Source: Onthophagus taurus
Lineage: Eukaryota > Arthropoda > Insecta > Coleoptera > Scarabaeidae
DNA: 64,000 nucleotides
Reading direction: 5' to 3'
NCBI RefSeq assembly: GCF_036711975.1
Contig: NC_091968.1
Span: 17,918,001-17,982,000 of the forward strand
Shown: positions 56,560 through 64,000 of the stretch, piece by piece
Numbering within the stretch: the first letter of the stretch is position 1
Layout of the letters: each line of letters opens with the position of its first letter
The notes under the pieces: generated by a model
Seen by the model: the letters and a program-made list of their open reading frames with translations, nothing else
Database searches by the model: none
What the model was told of the DNA's origin: nothing
Made by a program: the position numbers and the translations under genes

Positions 56560-58177
56560 ATTCATTTTTGTTTTCTTTTCACCTGGGTAATTCAATTAAA
56601 CAAATTTTACACTTAAAGGTGAAATGTGTTTATTATCACTCTACCGGTTTCGCTCTTTTCGGAGCATCTTCAGGAGTTCCTAAAGTTATTAATTTTACAA
56701 CACTTTCTATTATTATATAATTTTACATTTTAACTTACGTCAATTTTTTGAACAACTAAACATGTATATGATACTTTATTGAATCAATTCACTATTAAAA
56801 TGTTAATCTCTAAACATGTGCTATCATACATCACTTTTTATTATATTTTAGGTTATGTTGAAACTGTCAATGGTATATTTTCTATTTTAATGTTGGTAAT
56901 CTGTCAAATGTGATTGTCGTGTATTGAATTTAAACTTTCTTGTTTTGAATAGGTTGATTTTCAACAGGTTAAAATGAGGTATTACAACATAAGCATATTA
57001 ACTCCCTACATCAAACACACTGAAAAATATAATGGTACAGAGAGAGCAGCTATTTTTAGAGTTCGGGAGGTTTTCGTGGAGGTGTGTATGGTTGTTTGAG
57101 ATAGGTATATAGTGGTCTTCTTGTAGGTATAATTTGTTCGTTTAGGCATGTTACATCAGGGCAGTTGTTGAGGAATTTATTAATTTCATAGTTTTCCATT
57201 ATTTCTAAATAGTAACCTTTATTGATATGATGAAGGATTCTGGAATTTTTATCTTCGTTAAATTTATGTTTTGAGTTAAATGTTAAGTGATTTCCGAAGT
57301 TGGAGTTATTTTTGTGTTTATGTTCTCTTATTCTTTTTCTAAGGCTTCTGCCTGTTTCTCCAATGTACGCTGCTTTACAAGTGTCGCACTCTAGTATGTA
57401 CACACCATTGTCGTCCAGTTTATTTATTTTGTCCTTATTGTTTATAAGCATTCTTTCTAATGTTTTATTTGGTTTGAAATTAAGATTTATATTATATTGT
57501 TTTAAACTCTGTTTTATTTTATTGGATATGTTGCCTTGGAATGTTATAGCTCTGTAATAAATACTTTGATCTTCATTGTGTTGATTCTTTAGAGTGGTAC
57601 AATTAATCATTTTTTGTTTTTTCTGTTGTTTGTTTATAATATTATTTATTATGTAAGTTGGGAAGTTATTATTTTTCGCAACTTGGTAGATTGTATTTAT
57701 TTCGGTGGTAAGGTTTTCTGTGTTCATTTTTGAATTGTATGCTCTATGTATGTGTGATCTAAAAGCAGCTAGTTTATGTGCGTTACAGTGATATGAGTCG
57801 TAGGGTATGACTGCATCTGTCTGTGTTGGTTTTCTGTATGTGTTAAATATAAAACCGTTATCCTGTGTTCTTTTTATGTTTATGTCTAGGTAATTTATTT
57901 CGTTATTTTTCTCTTGTTCTATCGTAAATTGTATCTTGCCGTGTATTGAGTTAATATATTTATGAATCCTGTTTATAGTGTTGTTGTCTTTAGTATTAAC
58001 AATGACTAGTATGTCATCTACATACCTTTTCCAAAATTTTATGTTTTTAAAATATGGATTATTATCTTTATTAATTATAAGTTTAGTTTCCATCTCATTT
58101 AGAAATATGTCAGAGATCAAACTGCTCAAAGGAGACCCCATTGGTAAAAATGGTTGGTTGAATTTGCAGAAATTTTG
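56560..58177 (-). mobile_element. 5'-truncated Penelope-like element with 8-bp target duplication
   Basis: The insertion is flanked by TTGTTAAT at 56552-56559 and 58178-58185. On the minus strand it begins within the reverse transcriptase and ends at 56560. Its 3' region contains CCTGAAGATGCTCCGAAAAG and GCGAAACCGGTAGAG, hallmarks of Penelope-like ends. The surrounding foldback arm continues seamlessly on both sides. Confidence 0.88.
57056..58177 (-). CDS. Penelope-like reverse transcriptase/GIY-YIG protein, C-terminal part
   Basis: A long intact frame of about 370 residues. Penelope-like proteins copy element RNA primed at cleaved DNA and carry a C-terminal GIY-YIG endonuclease. Visible from the truncation: NQPFLPMGSPLSSLISDIFL (motif B), the catalytic FWKRYVDDILVIVN (motif C, near 58030), EINYLDINI, YRKPTQTDAVIPYDSYH, then GVYILECDTCKAAYIGETGR and SLRKRIREH (GIY-YIG domain, near 57400-57320) and a terminal NEQIIPTRRPLYTYL region. 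The upstream reverse-transcriptase motifs are lost by 5' truncation; the remainder shows no internal stop, so insertion is probably recent. Confidence 0.9.
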   Translation of the reverse strand, partial: QNFCKFNQPFLPMGSPLSSLISDIFLNEMETKLIINKDNNPYFKNIKFWKRYVDDILVIVNTKDNNTINRIHKYINSIHGKIQFTIEQEKNNEINYLDINIKRTQDNGFIFNTYRKPTQTDAVIPYDSYHCNAHKLAAFRSHIHRAYNSKMNTENLTTEINTIYQVAKNNNFPTYIINNIINKQQKKQKMINCTTLKNQHNEDQSIYYRAITFQGNISNKIKQSLKQYNINLNFKPNKTLERMLINNKDKINKLDDNGVYILECDTCKAAYIGETGRSLRKRIREHKHKNNSNFGNHLTFNSKHKFNEDKNSRILHHINKGYYLEIMENYEINKFLNNCPDVTCLNEQIIPTRRPLYTYLKQPYTPPRKPPEL

Positions 58178-58486
58178 TTGTTAATGGTCCGATTTACGTT
58201 TGTAATACCTTTTTGGAAAGGGCTCGTCCTGTAGATCATGTCATAGCAATGGCGGCGTAAAATTCTAACAATAACGGTATTTAAACAATTAAAAAGGTTA
58301 TAAACAATCATATCCATAAATATAACTTTTTTGTTAATTGTCTGTAACTAACTAATAACTAATAAATATTACGCGTTTTGTTAATACGAGATGTGTAATA
58401 AACGCAAAGTCAAAGAAAGTGCCAGAAGAGAGTTGAGCGAAACGCTTACGGAACAACAGAAAAGTTGTTGAAAAGTTGTTAAGAAA

Positions 58487-58711
58487 GTGATGAATTCAAA
58501 AATTAAACACAATTTAAAACAAAATTTGACAATCAGCCAGAAAAGTCATTCTTTTATTACCAACAACAACGTTACAATACCACTTAAATTGTCGAAAGAC
58601 TATGTAGTAGCCGTGTTCAATAAAGGAAAGTTATACTACAGCAGTTTTCAAACGCTTTTACAGCATAAAAATATCTCTGATATGTACTTAAATAATTTTG
58701 TAATAGAATAA
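58487..58711 (+). CDS. Unidentified small ORF inside the foldback element
   Basis: A 74-residue frame (starts MMNSKIKHNLKQNLTISQKS, contains VAVFNKGKLYYSSFQTLL). Lys- and Asn-rich, no known motif, no signal peptide. A second frame follows at 58739-58927. They may be pieces of one degraded gene or chance frames; I do not assign a function. Confidence 0.25.
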   Translation: MMNSKIKHNLKQNLTISQKSHSFITNNNVTIPLKLSKDYVVAVFNKGKLYYSSFQTLLQHKNISDMYLNNFVIE

Positions 58712-58738
58712 TATTTTGCAATATTTTGTTCAAAGGCA

Positions 58739-58927
58739 TTGGACGTCAATGTTGCAGACTTAATCACTCATACAATAACATATATGGATCCATTACCATA
58801 CAATTCACAGTATGAAAATACGACCTTTAACAACAGCCGGGAACATTTAAAACATATTTCGAAAATTAGATTATCCTTTACAAGCAGATTGATACAATTG
58901 TGGAGTTCTTGTCTGTCATTTGATTGA
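58739..58927 (+). CDS. Unidentified small ORF, possibly continuing the previous one
   Basis: A 62-residue frame (MDVNVADLITHTITYMDPLP) 27 bases after the previous stop. No recognisable domain. Confidence 0.2.
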   Translation: MDVNVADLITHTITYMDPLPYNSQYENTTFNNSREHLKHISKIRLSFTSRLIQLWSSCLSFD

Positions 58928-60340
58928 CTGTATATTATCAAGTAAACCAGTTAAATCATTCAATGCAGATTCACACAGAAACATCATTATTGAAACTTAA
59001 TTAAAGAAAAATGTCTCTATTTCGTTGAAGAGGTTCATAATGAATTCAAATGCCAGTAATGCTCGTAGGTGGCACATGATACCTGCAAAAGTAGTTTGGA
59101 CGAACTGTGTGACTTTTGTAGACACCGACCTTAAACTGTGATGGGGCCGTTACACATTCGTTTTTTTATTGGCTTATTCGATAGTTTAGCAAAATTGTAG
59201 ACTTCTATTAATTTTTTATTTTTCAAACTGGGCCTTACTTTTTAAAAAAAAAAATCTTGATCTTACGTGAAAACCTCGTAAACGACACCAAACCTGTTAT
59301 AGAGGGGATTTTGAATTTTAATATTAATTATTGCAAAAATTAAACAATTTTAGGATCAGAAAATGTTACCAATCCTTCTACTTTTACATACTTTATCGAT
59401 TTTTTGAAAAATTGTCTTATCTACCCTTATTATTAGAATTTCGCGCCGAATGAATGCCGATGATCTATAGGAAGAACCCTTTCCAAAAAAGTATTACACA
59501 TTAAAATCGGACAATTAACAAAAAAGTTATATTTATGGGTAAGATTGTTTATCACGTTTTTACTCGTTTAATTGCCGTTATTGTTAAAATTTCGCGCCGC
59601 CATTACTATGATATGATCTACAGGACGAACCCTTTCTAAAAAGGTATCACACACTTAAATCGGACCATTAACAAAAAAGTTATTCTTATGGATATGATTT
59701 TGCTTTTCAAAGAACCGCCTGGCGCCACGTACGTCTGGAAACAGGTTCGTGTTTTGTTGCACTTTTCTAATTACCCATATGATTTAGCGACGACCAAAAT
59801 TCACTGTTGTGTAGAAGACACTATATGCGTTCTGATTTGGTAATCATACCTGATATTATGTTAATTAGTTTTCAATTTTTGGGATACTAAAGTTAGAGAA
59901 TTTTCTTATATATTTTACTGTTTTTCGCGGAATTTAAGGTGTTCCCGCTCAAAATCTGCGCCGCCAAAACTATGTTAGGCTCTACTCTACGAGATCTTTC
60001 TAATGAGCTATTATCGATATATTATCATTAAAATCGACACACAAACAAAAAAGCTTTTGTTATGGATAGAATTTATGGGTAACTTCACACGGGTTTTCAA
60101 AATATAAAACCTATTTGAAAAAACATGGAACCAAAATGTACTACTGTTAAGTAATAATGTCACGTTTCCGTTATTTAGGGTATATTATAACATTGAAAGC
60201 CCTATTTATTAACTATAATTTTCCGTGAAAGAGTTGGTTATTAGTTATTATAGAACACATAGAATATAACATTATTTGTTTTAGCAACAAATTTGAGCGT
60301 TAGTGTTATTTGGACAATATTTATGTTTATATTAATATGA

Positions 60341-60503
60341 TCCGGGTTAGCGCGTACGCAGACCCGACTACCAAAAATTACGCGCCCGAGTTACCCGCAT
60401 TAGGGGTAATCGCAGGGGTCAGCCCGACCGAAGTGCAATGGAAGGGCCTCGTCCTGGGGGAACCGCCTTATTGATCACGGTAACCCCTACGCCAGGTAAG
60501 TAT
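60341..60503 (-). ncRNA. U1: U1 spliceosomal snRNA gene or near-intact pseudogene
   Basis: The minus strand starts at 60503 with ATACTTACCTGG, the 5' end that pairs with 5' splice sites, and runs about 163 bases, the normal length. Conserved parts in order: stem-loop I (GGCG...GTGATCAATAAGGCGG), stem-loop II with the loop CCATTGCACTTCGG that binds U1A/SNF, the long-range pairing and stem-loop III region (GCTGACCCCTGCGATTACCC), the Sm site AATTTTTGG (complement of 60371-60383) and the 3' stem-loop ending CGCGCTAACCCGGA. The stretch is GC-rich against AT-rich flanks. Loop I reads ATCAATAAG instead of the nearly invariant ATCACGAAG, which may impair U1-70K binding. I could not identify a convincing proximal sequence element upstream (60540-60570). 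The wider family match is secure. Confidence 0.93.
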
Positions 60504-60785
60504 GCTTTTCCTAGTCATCAAGTTGCCTTTCATACAGGATACCAAAACAACTGCTAACAAGTTTACTAAAGTGCCATCTATCGTTAGCTAACAGAATGTA
60601 TAGTACAGAACAGACCACCAGATATCTATAACATCCTTTGACAGAATTCCTCAACTTACACCTATATAGTTTCGACCTTGATGTAGAGAGGGCGTTAGGT
60701 GTTCGGTTCAGACTCAGGCGCTGGTGCAGTTGCGGCGCGGCGTTCGGATTTTCAAAGTGGGACTGGCACCAGTCCAACGCCAATA
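60504..60785. other. Flank of U1, no protein gene
   Basis: It would hold the U1 promoter (minus strand, 60545-60565 for a proximal element), but no clear motif was seen. A GC-rich stretch at 60660-60785 contains an inverted ACTGGTGC/GCACCAGT pair. Confidence 0.4.
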
Positions 60786-61023
60786 CAGTAAAACCTGGAT
60801 ATAATGGACTAATACGGGGGAGGGGTTATCTGTTATAGCCGAAAGTCCGTTATATAGAAAAATAGTCCCGAACACGTTTTTTTTGTTATAAGGCAAATAT
60901 GAAACTTTAATACTTACTACAATTGCGGGTTATTCCAAGACCAGAAAGAGGTATATAATGTCAATTGTTTGCTATCAAATATAAAATGAATGAACATATG
61001 TCTTATATACTTTTTTATTTATA

Positions 61024-62622
61024 CAGGCTGTCCCGAAACTCAACGTCAAGCGGGCACCGGGTGAGAGGCCAACCCATACCTGTTCTGGTAAAAATAAGAA
61101 AAAAATTCTATGTCTCTTAGTTAAGTGGTAATAAACATATTTTTGAAAATGTTAAAAATCGCTCCCGTACATCATATCTTTACGTACTACGGTCAGAAAT
61201 GTTCGCAATTTAATAGTGATTTTTTTAATAATGTATTCCTCATGAACCATGCTACTATAGCAGTCACAAATCGAACAACAAAAGTCGTTAGTTTTGCAAG
61301 AAAAGGTATTAGTTTGATTGAGTTAAGGTTGAAAGAATTTATGTCTATTAAGTTTGACACACGATTTCTAAACAAAGGACTAGTACAACACCCTTGGCAG
61401 TTATTTCAAAAGATGGCCTGTTTAGTCAAGATTCCAAAATGGTATAACACTTACCATTTTTCTTTTACTAAAAAATATTATTGCCTGTTTGTCTGCCAAA
61501 AACGCGTTATTTAAAAAATTCATACTTTCGTATGTTATTTGTATTTCCTCCAAAATGATTTAACAACTTTGTTAGAAGATGTGCCACTCAATATCTACAG
61601 AGAAATGTGGTTTCAACAAGATGGTTGCCCATTATGCTTTTCCTGTACGGGATTGCATACAGAATACCCAGAAAGATGAATTGGGCGCCGTGGTTCGATT
61701 ACGTGGCCTCCTCATTCTCTGGGTCTAAATCCACTTGATTTTCTTATTAGGATTGCATAAAAGAAACAATGTATTAAAAACTGATTGAAAATCTTGCCGA
61801 ACTGCGCCACAATATTTATACAGCAGCAGAAGAAATAACGATGATTAAAATTTCTGTAACGATGCAGAGCTTGTATTAGTGCCGACGGCAAATAATTTGT
61901 GCATTTGCCTTAGTTGTAAGAAAATAATGCTATAAAATTAATAATAAATAAATTTGTTTGTTTAATTTTGTCTTTACGTTAACCTTATTTGAAAGAGTCT
62001 TTTTGCAAGACATAAGGGCAACCATCTTGTTGAAACCACATTTTGTAGTTCGTAGATATTGACTGGCACATATTCTAACAAAGTTAAGAGGGAATAAAAA
62101 GTAAATACAAATAACATACAAAAGTATGAATTTTTTAAATAACGTGTTCTTTTGCAGAAAAACAGGCAATAATATTTTTTATGACAAGAAAACTGGCAAG
62201 TGTTGTACCATTTTGGAAACTTGACTAAACAGGCCATCTTTTAAAATTACTTGCCAAGGGTGTTGTACTACTCCTTTTTTTAGAAATCGTGTGTCAAACT
62301 TGATAGACATAAATTCTTTCAACCTTAACTCAATCAAATTAATATATTTTTTTGCCAAATTAACGATTTTTGTTGTTTGATTTGTGACTTCTACAGTAGG
62401 AAGGTTCACAAGGAATACATTATTAAAAAAATCACTATTAAACTGCGAACATTTCAGACCGTAGTACCTAAAGACATGATGTACAGGACCGATTTTTAAC
62501 GTTTTCAAAAATATGTCTATTACCACTTAACTAAGAGACATGGAATTTTTTTCTCATTTTTACCAGAACAGGTATGGGTTGGCCTCTCTCGCCCGCTTGA
62601 CGTTGAGTTTCGGAACACACTG
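61024..62622. mobile_element. Palindromic mariner-like element with ~600-bp arms
   Basis: Ends CAGGCTGTCCCGAAACTCAA and, on the complement, CAGTGTGTTCCGAAACTCAA, with TA at 61022-61023 and 62623-62624. The arms 61024 to ~61650 and ~62000 to 62622 are inverted copies, with small differences in the terminal region. Even the transposase segment VPLNIY/VPVNIY...MWFQQDGCPL is included in both arms. Only about 350 bases in the middle are single-copy. The element sits in the 3' part of the Tigger-like element. Confidence 0.88.
61550..61930 (+). pseudogene. Mariner-like transposase fragment in the palindromic element
   Basis: The frame reads LTTLLEDVPLNIYREMWFQQ, then DGCPL, and after a frameshift ITWPPHSLGLNPLDFLIRIA. 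The second catalytic Asp is present; the third is Gly (S-L-G-L-N). The N-terminal half is absent. Confidence 0.75.
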
Positions 62623-62693
62623 TATACCTATACATATTAGTTAAACGAAAAACTTTACTTCTGATATGTGTATACTCTGGTTATAAAATGATA

Positions 62694-64000
62694 TTATGTA
62701 CTGAATGTCGAAGCGCTTGTGACTGGCAATGCTTTTTTAAAAAAACAATCAAGTTTTGTTTGCACTTTTGAAGTTTGTTGTTCTTTTATGATTAACTCCC
62801 TAAAATTACGGAAATGTACATAATATAATTGCATTTTTTTACTTGATGAATCATCTATAAATGTTATTAAATCGTCGAGATGCGATCTTATCGTTGACAA
62901 TTTTATCTTTGGGAATCTTTAATGATGCGCTATCCTCGCTTTCAAGCTCGTTATCCACCATCATCACTTCATCAGCTATTTCATGTTCCGTCATAATATG
63001 ATAACCTTCATCCATTTCTAGCCATTGTAATATATCTTCTTCGGCTACTTCTCCTCCAACGCTATTTTGTATGGCAGTACAAAAATCAGGAACCTCTAAT
63101 CCTTCCAAATCAATATCTTCATGTTGGCAAATAGATTCGTCCACCCATTTTCTAATGTTTGGGCTTTTACTTTCTTCCATGCAGCCGCGAAATTAAAACT
63201 TGTGGATTTTAAATTATGCCTTTTTAAATTTTCCAACGTGCGTTGTCCTCTTGTGTCTTTTTCGCTTTCTTCGTCCTCTAACACAGTCATTACCTCGTCT
63301 ACATATATGTTCGTCTATATGGCTAAAATTATTCCCTGGTCCATGGGCTGAATTATTGATGTTGTATTTTTGGGCAAAAACATACAATTAAATTTACCAT
63401 CGACGGATCGTACAATATTTTCAGATGCATGAGCAGGTGCGTTGTCTAAAAGCAATAAACCATTTTCATCATCTGGTGGTATTTCAAGCTTCTCCTCTTG
63501 AAATTTTCTGACGCAGGTATAAATTCTTTAGAAAACCAATCTTTGAATATATTTGCTGTGAACCACGTCTTTTGTGAATTATAATACGAAACGAGAAGAG
63601 TATTCATTACGTCTTTTAAAACTCTGGGTTTACGAGATTTTCCAACATTTTATGACAGGTTTTATGTGATCCAACAGCGTTAGCACAAAGCAGTGCTGAT
63701 ATTCTTTCCTTTCCGATTTTTCTACCTGTTGTCGATGTTTCATATCTAAAAGCTTGAGTATTTTTAGGCAAAGCATGTTATGGCGTGCTTTGCCTAAAAA
63801 CCAGTTTTATCGGTATTATAAATTTGGGATTGCAATAATATTTCGTGATTTATCCGTTCTATTAATTTTTGTTGGAAAGGTTCAATATCTTCTTTTGGGG
63901 CACTAATAGCTTCGTCGTAAATTCGCTTATTAAAAATTCCATGTCTTTTGCGAAAACGCCAGAGCCATCCATCACTTGCTTTGAATGAAATTATGTTCAT
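62694..64000 (-). pseudogene. Tigger/jerky-like transposase, partial and broken
   Basis: Reading leftward from the window edge: the end of the CENP-B-type DNA-binding domain (FKASDGWLWRFRKRHGI), then SQIYNTDKTGF, where the catalytic block usually ends in Asp-Glu-Thr-Gly and here has Lys for Glu, then a stop within a perfect hairpin (63761-63800). A decayed stretch follows, then NGLLLLDNAPAHASENIVRS and FLPKNTTSIIQPMDQG (second and third catalytic blocks), KRHNLKSTSFNFAAAWKKVK, and the acidic C-terminal region to TKLDCFFKKALP. Several frameshifts. It is transposon-derived, not a host jerky gene. Confidence 0.85.
63761..63800. repeat. Perfect 15-bp stem hairpin inside the Tigger-like transposase
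   Basis: TTTTTAGGCAAAGCA (63761-63775) pairs exactly with 63786-63800 around a 10-base loop. It falls right after the DKTGF block and introduces the stop. Confidence 0.93.

Larger units (their letters stand above)
56147..60086. mobile_element. Foldback-type element with long, internally repetitive arms
   Basis: The left arm (56147-56559 continuing at 58186-58335) and right arm (~59400-60086) are inverted copies over several hundred bases, ending GTGTGAAGTTACCC and its complement. Each arm consists of repeated modules: a GATCTA-type phrase, an ACCCTTTC-AAAAA run, an ATCG(G/A)ACA-TTAA stretch, AAAAAAGTTAT and ATGGATA. The interior (58336-59400) has two short unidentified frames. The left arm is split by a Penelope-like insertion. 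This is the architecture of foldback elements; the mobilising enzyme is not evident. Confidence 0.75.
60786..64000 (-). mobile_element. pogo/Tigger-like element, continuing beyond the window
   Basis: It starts after TA (60784-60785) with CAGTAAAACCTGGATATAAT, the standard Tigger terminus, and ends outside the window. The transposase gene lies on the minus strand from 64000 to about 62694, so 60786 is the 3' end. A mariner-like palindromic element interrupts the 3' region at 61024-62622. Confidence 0.8.

Noticed and set aside
60337..60500. A 45-codon plus-strand frame in a GC-rich stretch ending near a perfect CAG/GTAAGT donor, resembling a first exon
   Set aside because: The stretch is the complement of a U1 snRNA gene; the 'donor' is the complement of the U1 5' end, which is by nature complementary to splice donors.
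60511..60838. Overlapping frames of 66-90 residues on both strands upstream of U1
   Set aside because: They lack homology, overlap each other and the Tigger terminus, and cover the U1 promoter side.
62694..64000. Possible host jerky/CENP-B-derived gene
   Set aside because: Multiple frameshifts, a catalytic-block change and a Tigger-type terminus at 60786 show it is a transposon relic.

Overview
This is an AT-rich nuclear window from an animal, almost certainly an insect. The evidence is spliced host genes with very long introns, an insect-type mitochondrial glutamate dehydrogenase, a U1 snRNA gene closer to the fly form than to the vertebrate form, and dense debris of insect transposon families (long-TIR Tc1/mariner relatives, hAT, pogo/Tigger, PIF/Harbinger, Ginger-like, Penelope-like, jockey- and RTE-like LINEs, BEL/Pao). 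A beetle is my best guess, but that is inference. I see no operon, CRISPR array or prokaryotic feature.

Three host genes can be supported. (1) The last three coding exons of a DPP8/9-type dipeptidyl peptidase lie on the plus strand (10978-12005); all earlier exons are outside the window or unrecognised. (2) A complete mitochondrial glutamate dehydrogenase gene, Gdh, lies on the minus strand in five exons from 49919 down to 27289. The exons sum to 1656 nt, giving a 551-residue protein. The two genes converge. (3) A U1 snRNA gene or pseudogene lies on the minus strand at 60341-60503.

Layout. 1-7.3 kb: a mariner-like transposase relic, two hAT relics in opposite orientation, and between them an element with ~300-bp inverted repeats. 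7.96-10.04 kb: a tandem satellite of ~362 bp, itself a dimer of ~180-bp halves. 10.98-12.0 kb: DPP exons. 12.6-19.2 kb: a LINE tail, then a four-layer nest of DNA transposons (12958-17816, 13953-17279, 14934-17145, 16231-16502), each with its own target-site duplication, then a truncated transposase gene. 20-26 kb: a jockey-like LINE cut apart by a Ginger-like integrase element and a Tc1-like element. 27.3-49.9 kb: Gdh, whose ~7-kb and ~13.8-kb introns hold a tandem duplication of LINE relics, minisatellites, hairpins and fragments of pogo, Tc1, Harbinger, RTE and mariner-like elements. 50-56 kb: a large 21-bp minisatellite, a 62-bp repeat and a Penelope-like inverted structure. 56.1-60.1 kb: a foldback element interrupted by a 5'-truncated Penelope-like element. 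60.3 kb: U1. 60.8-64 kb: a pogo/Tigger element running off the window, with a palindromic mariner-like element inserted in its 3' part.

Almost every transposase or reverse transcriptase here is broken. The Ginger-like integrase and the Penelope-like ORF are the best preserved. The main interest is structural: nested insertions with readable target sites, elements with arms of 300-600 bp, several short perfect hairpins, and a U1 copy with a changed stem-loop I. All coordinates and translations were read by eye; similarity to families is from recognition, not from a search.
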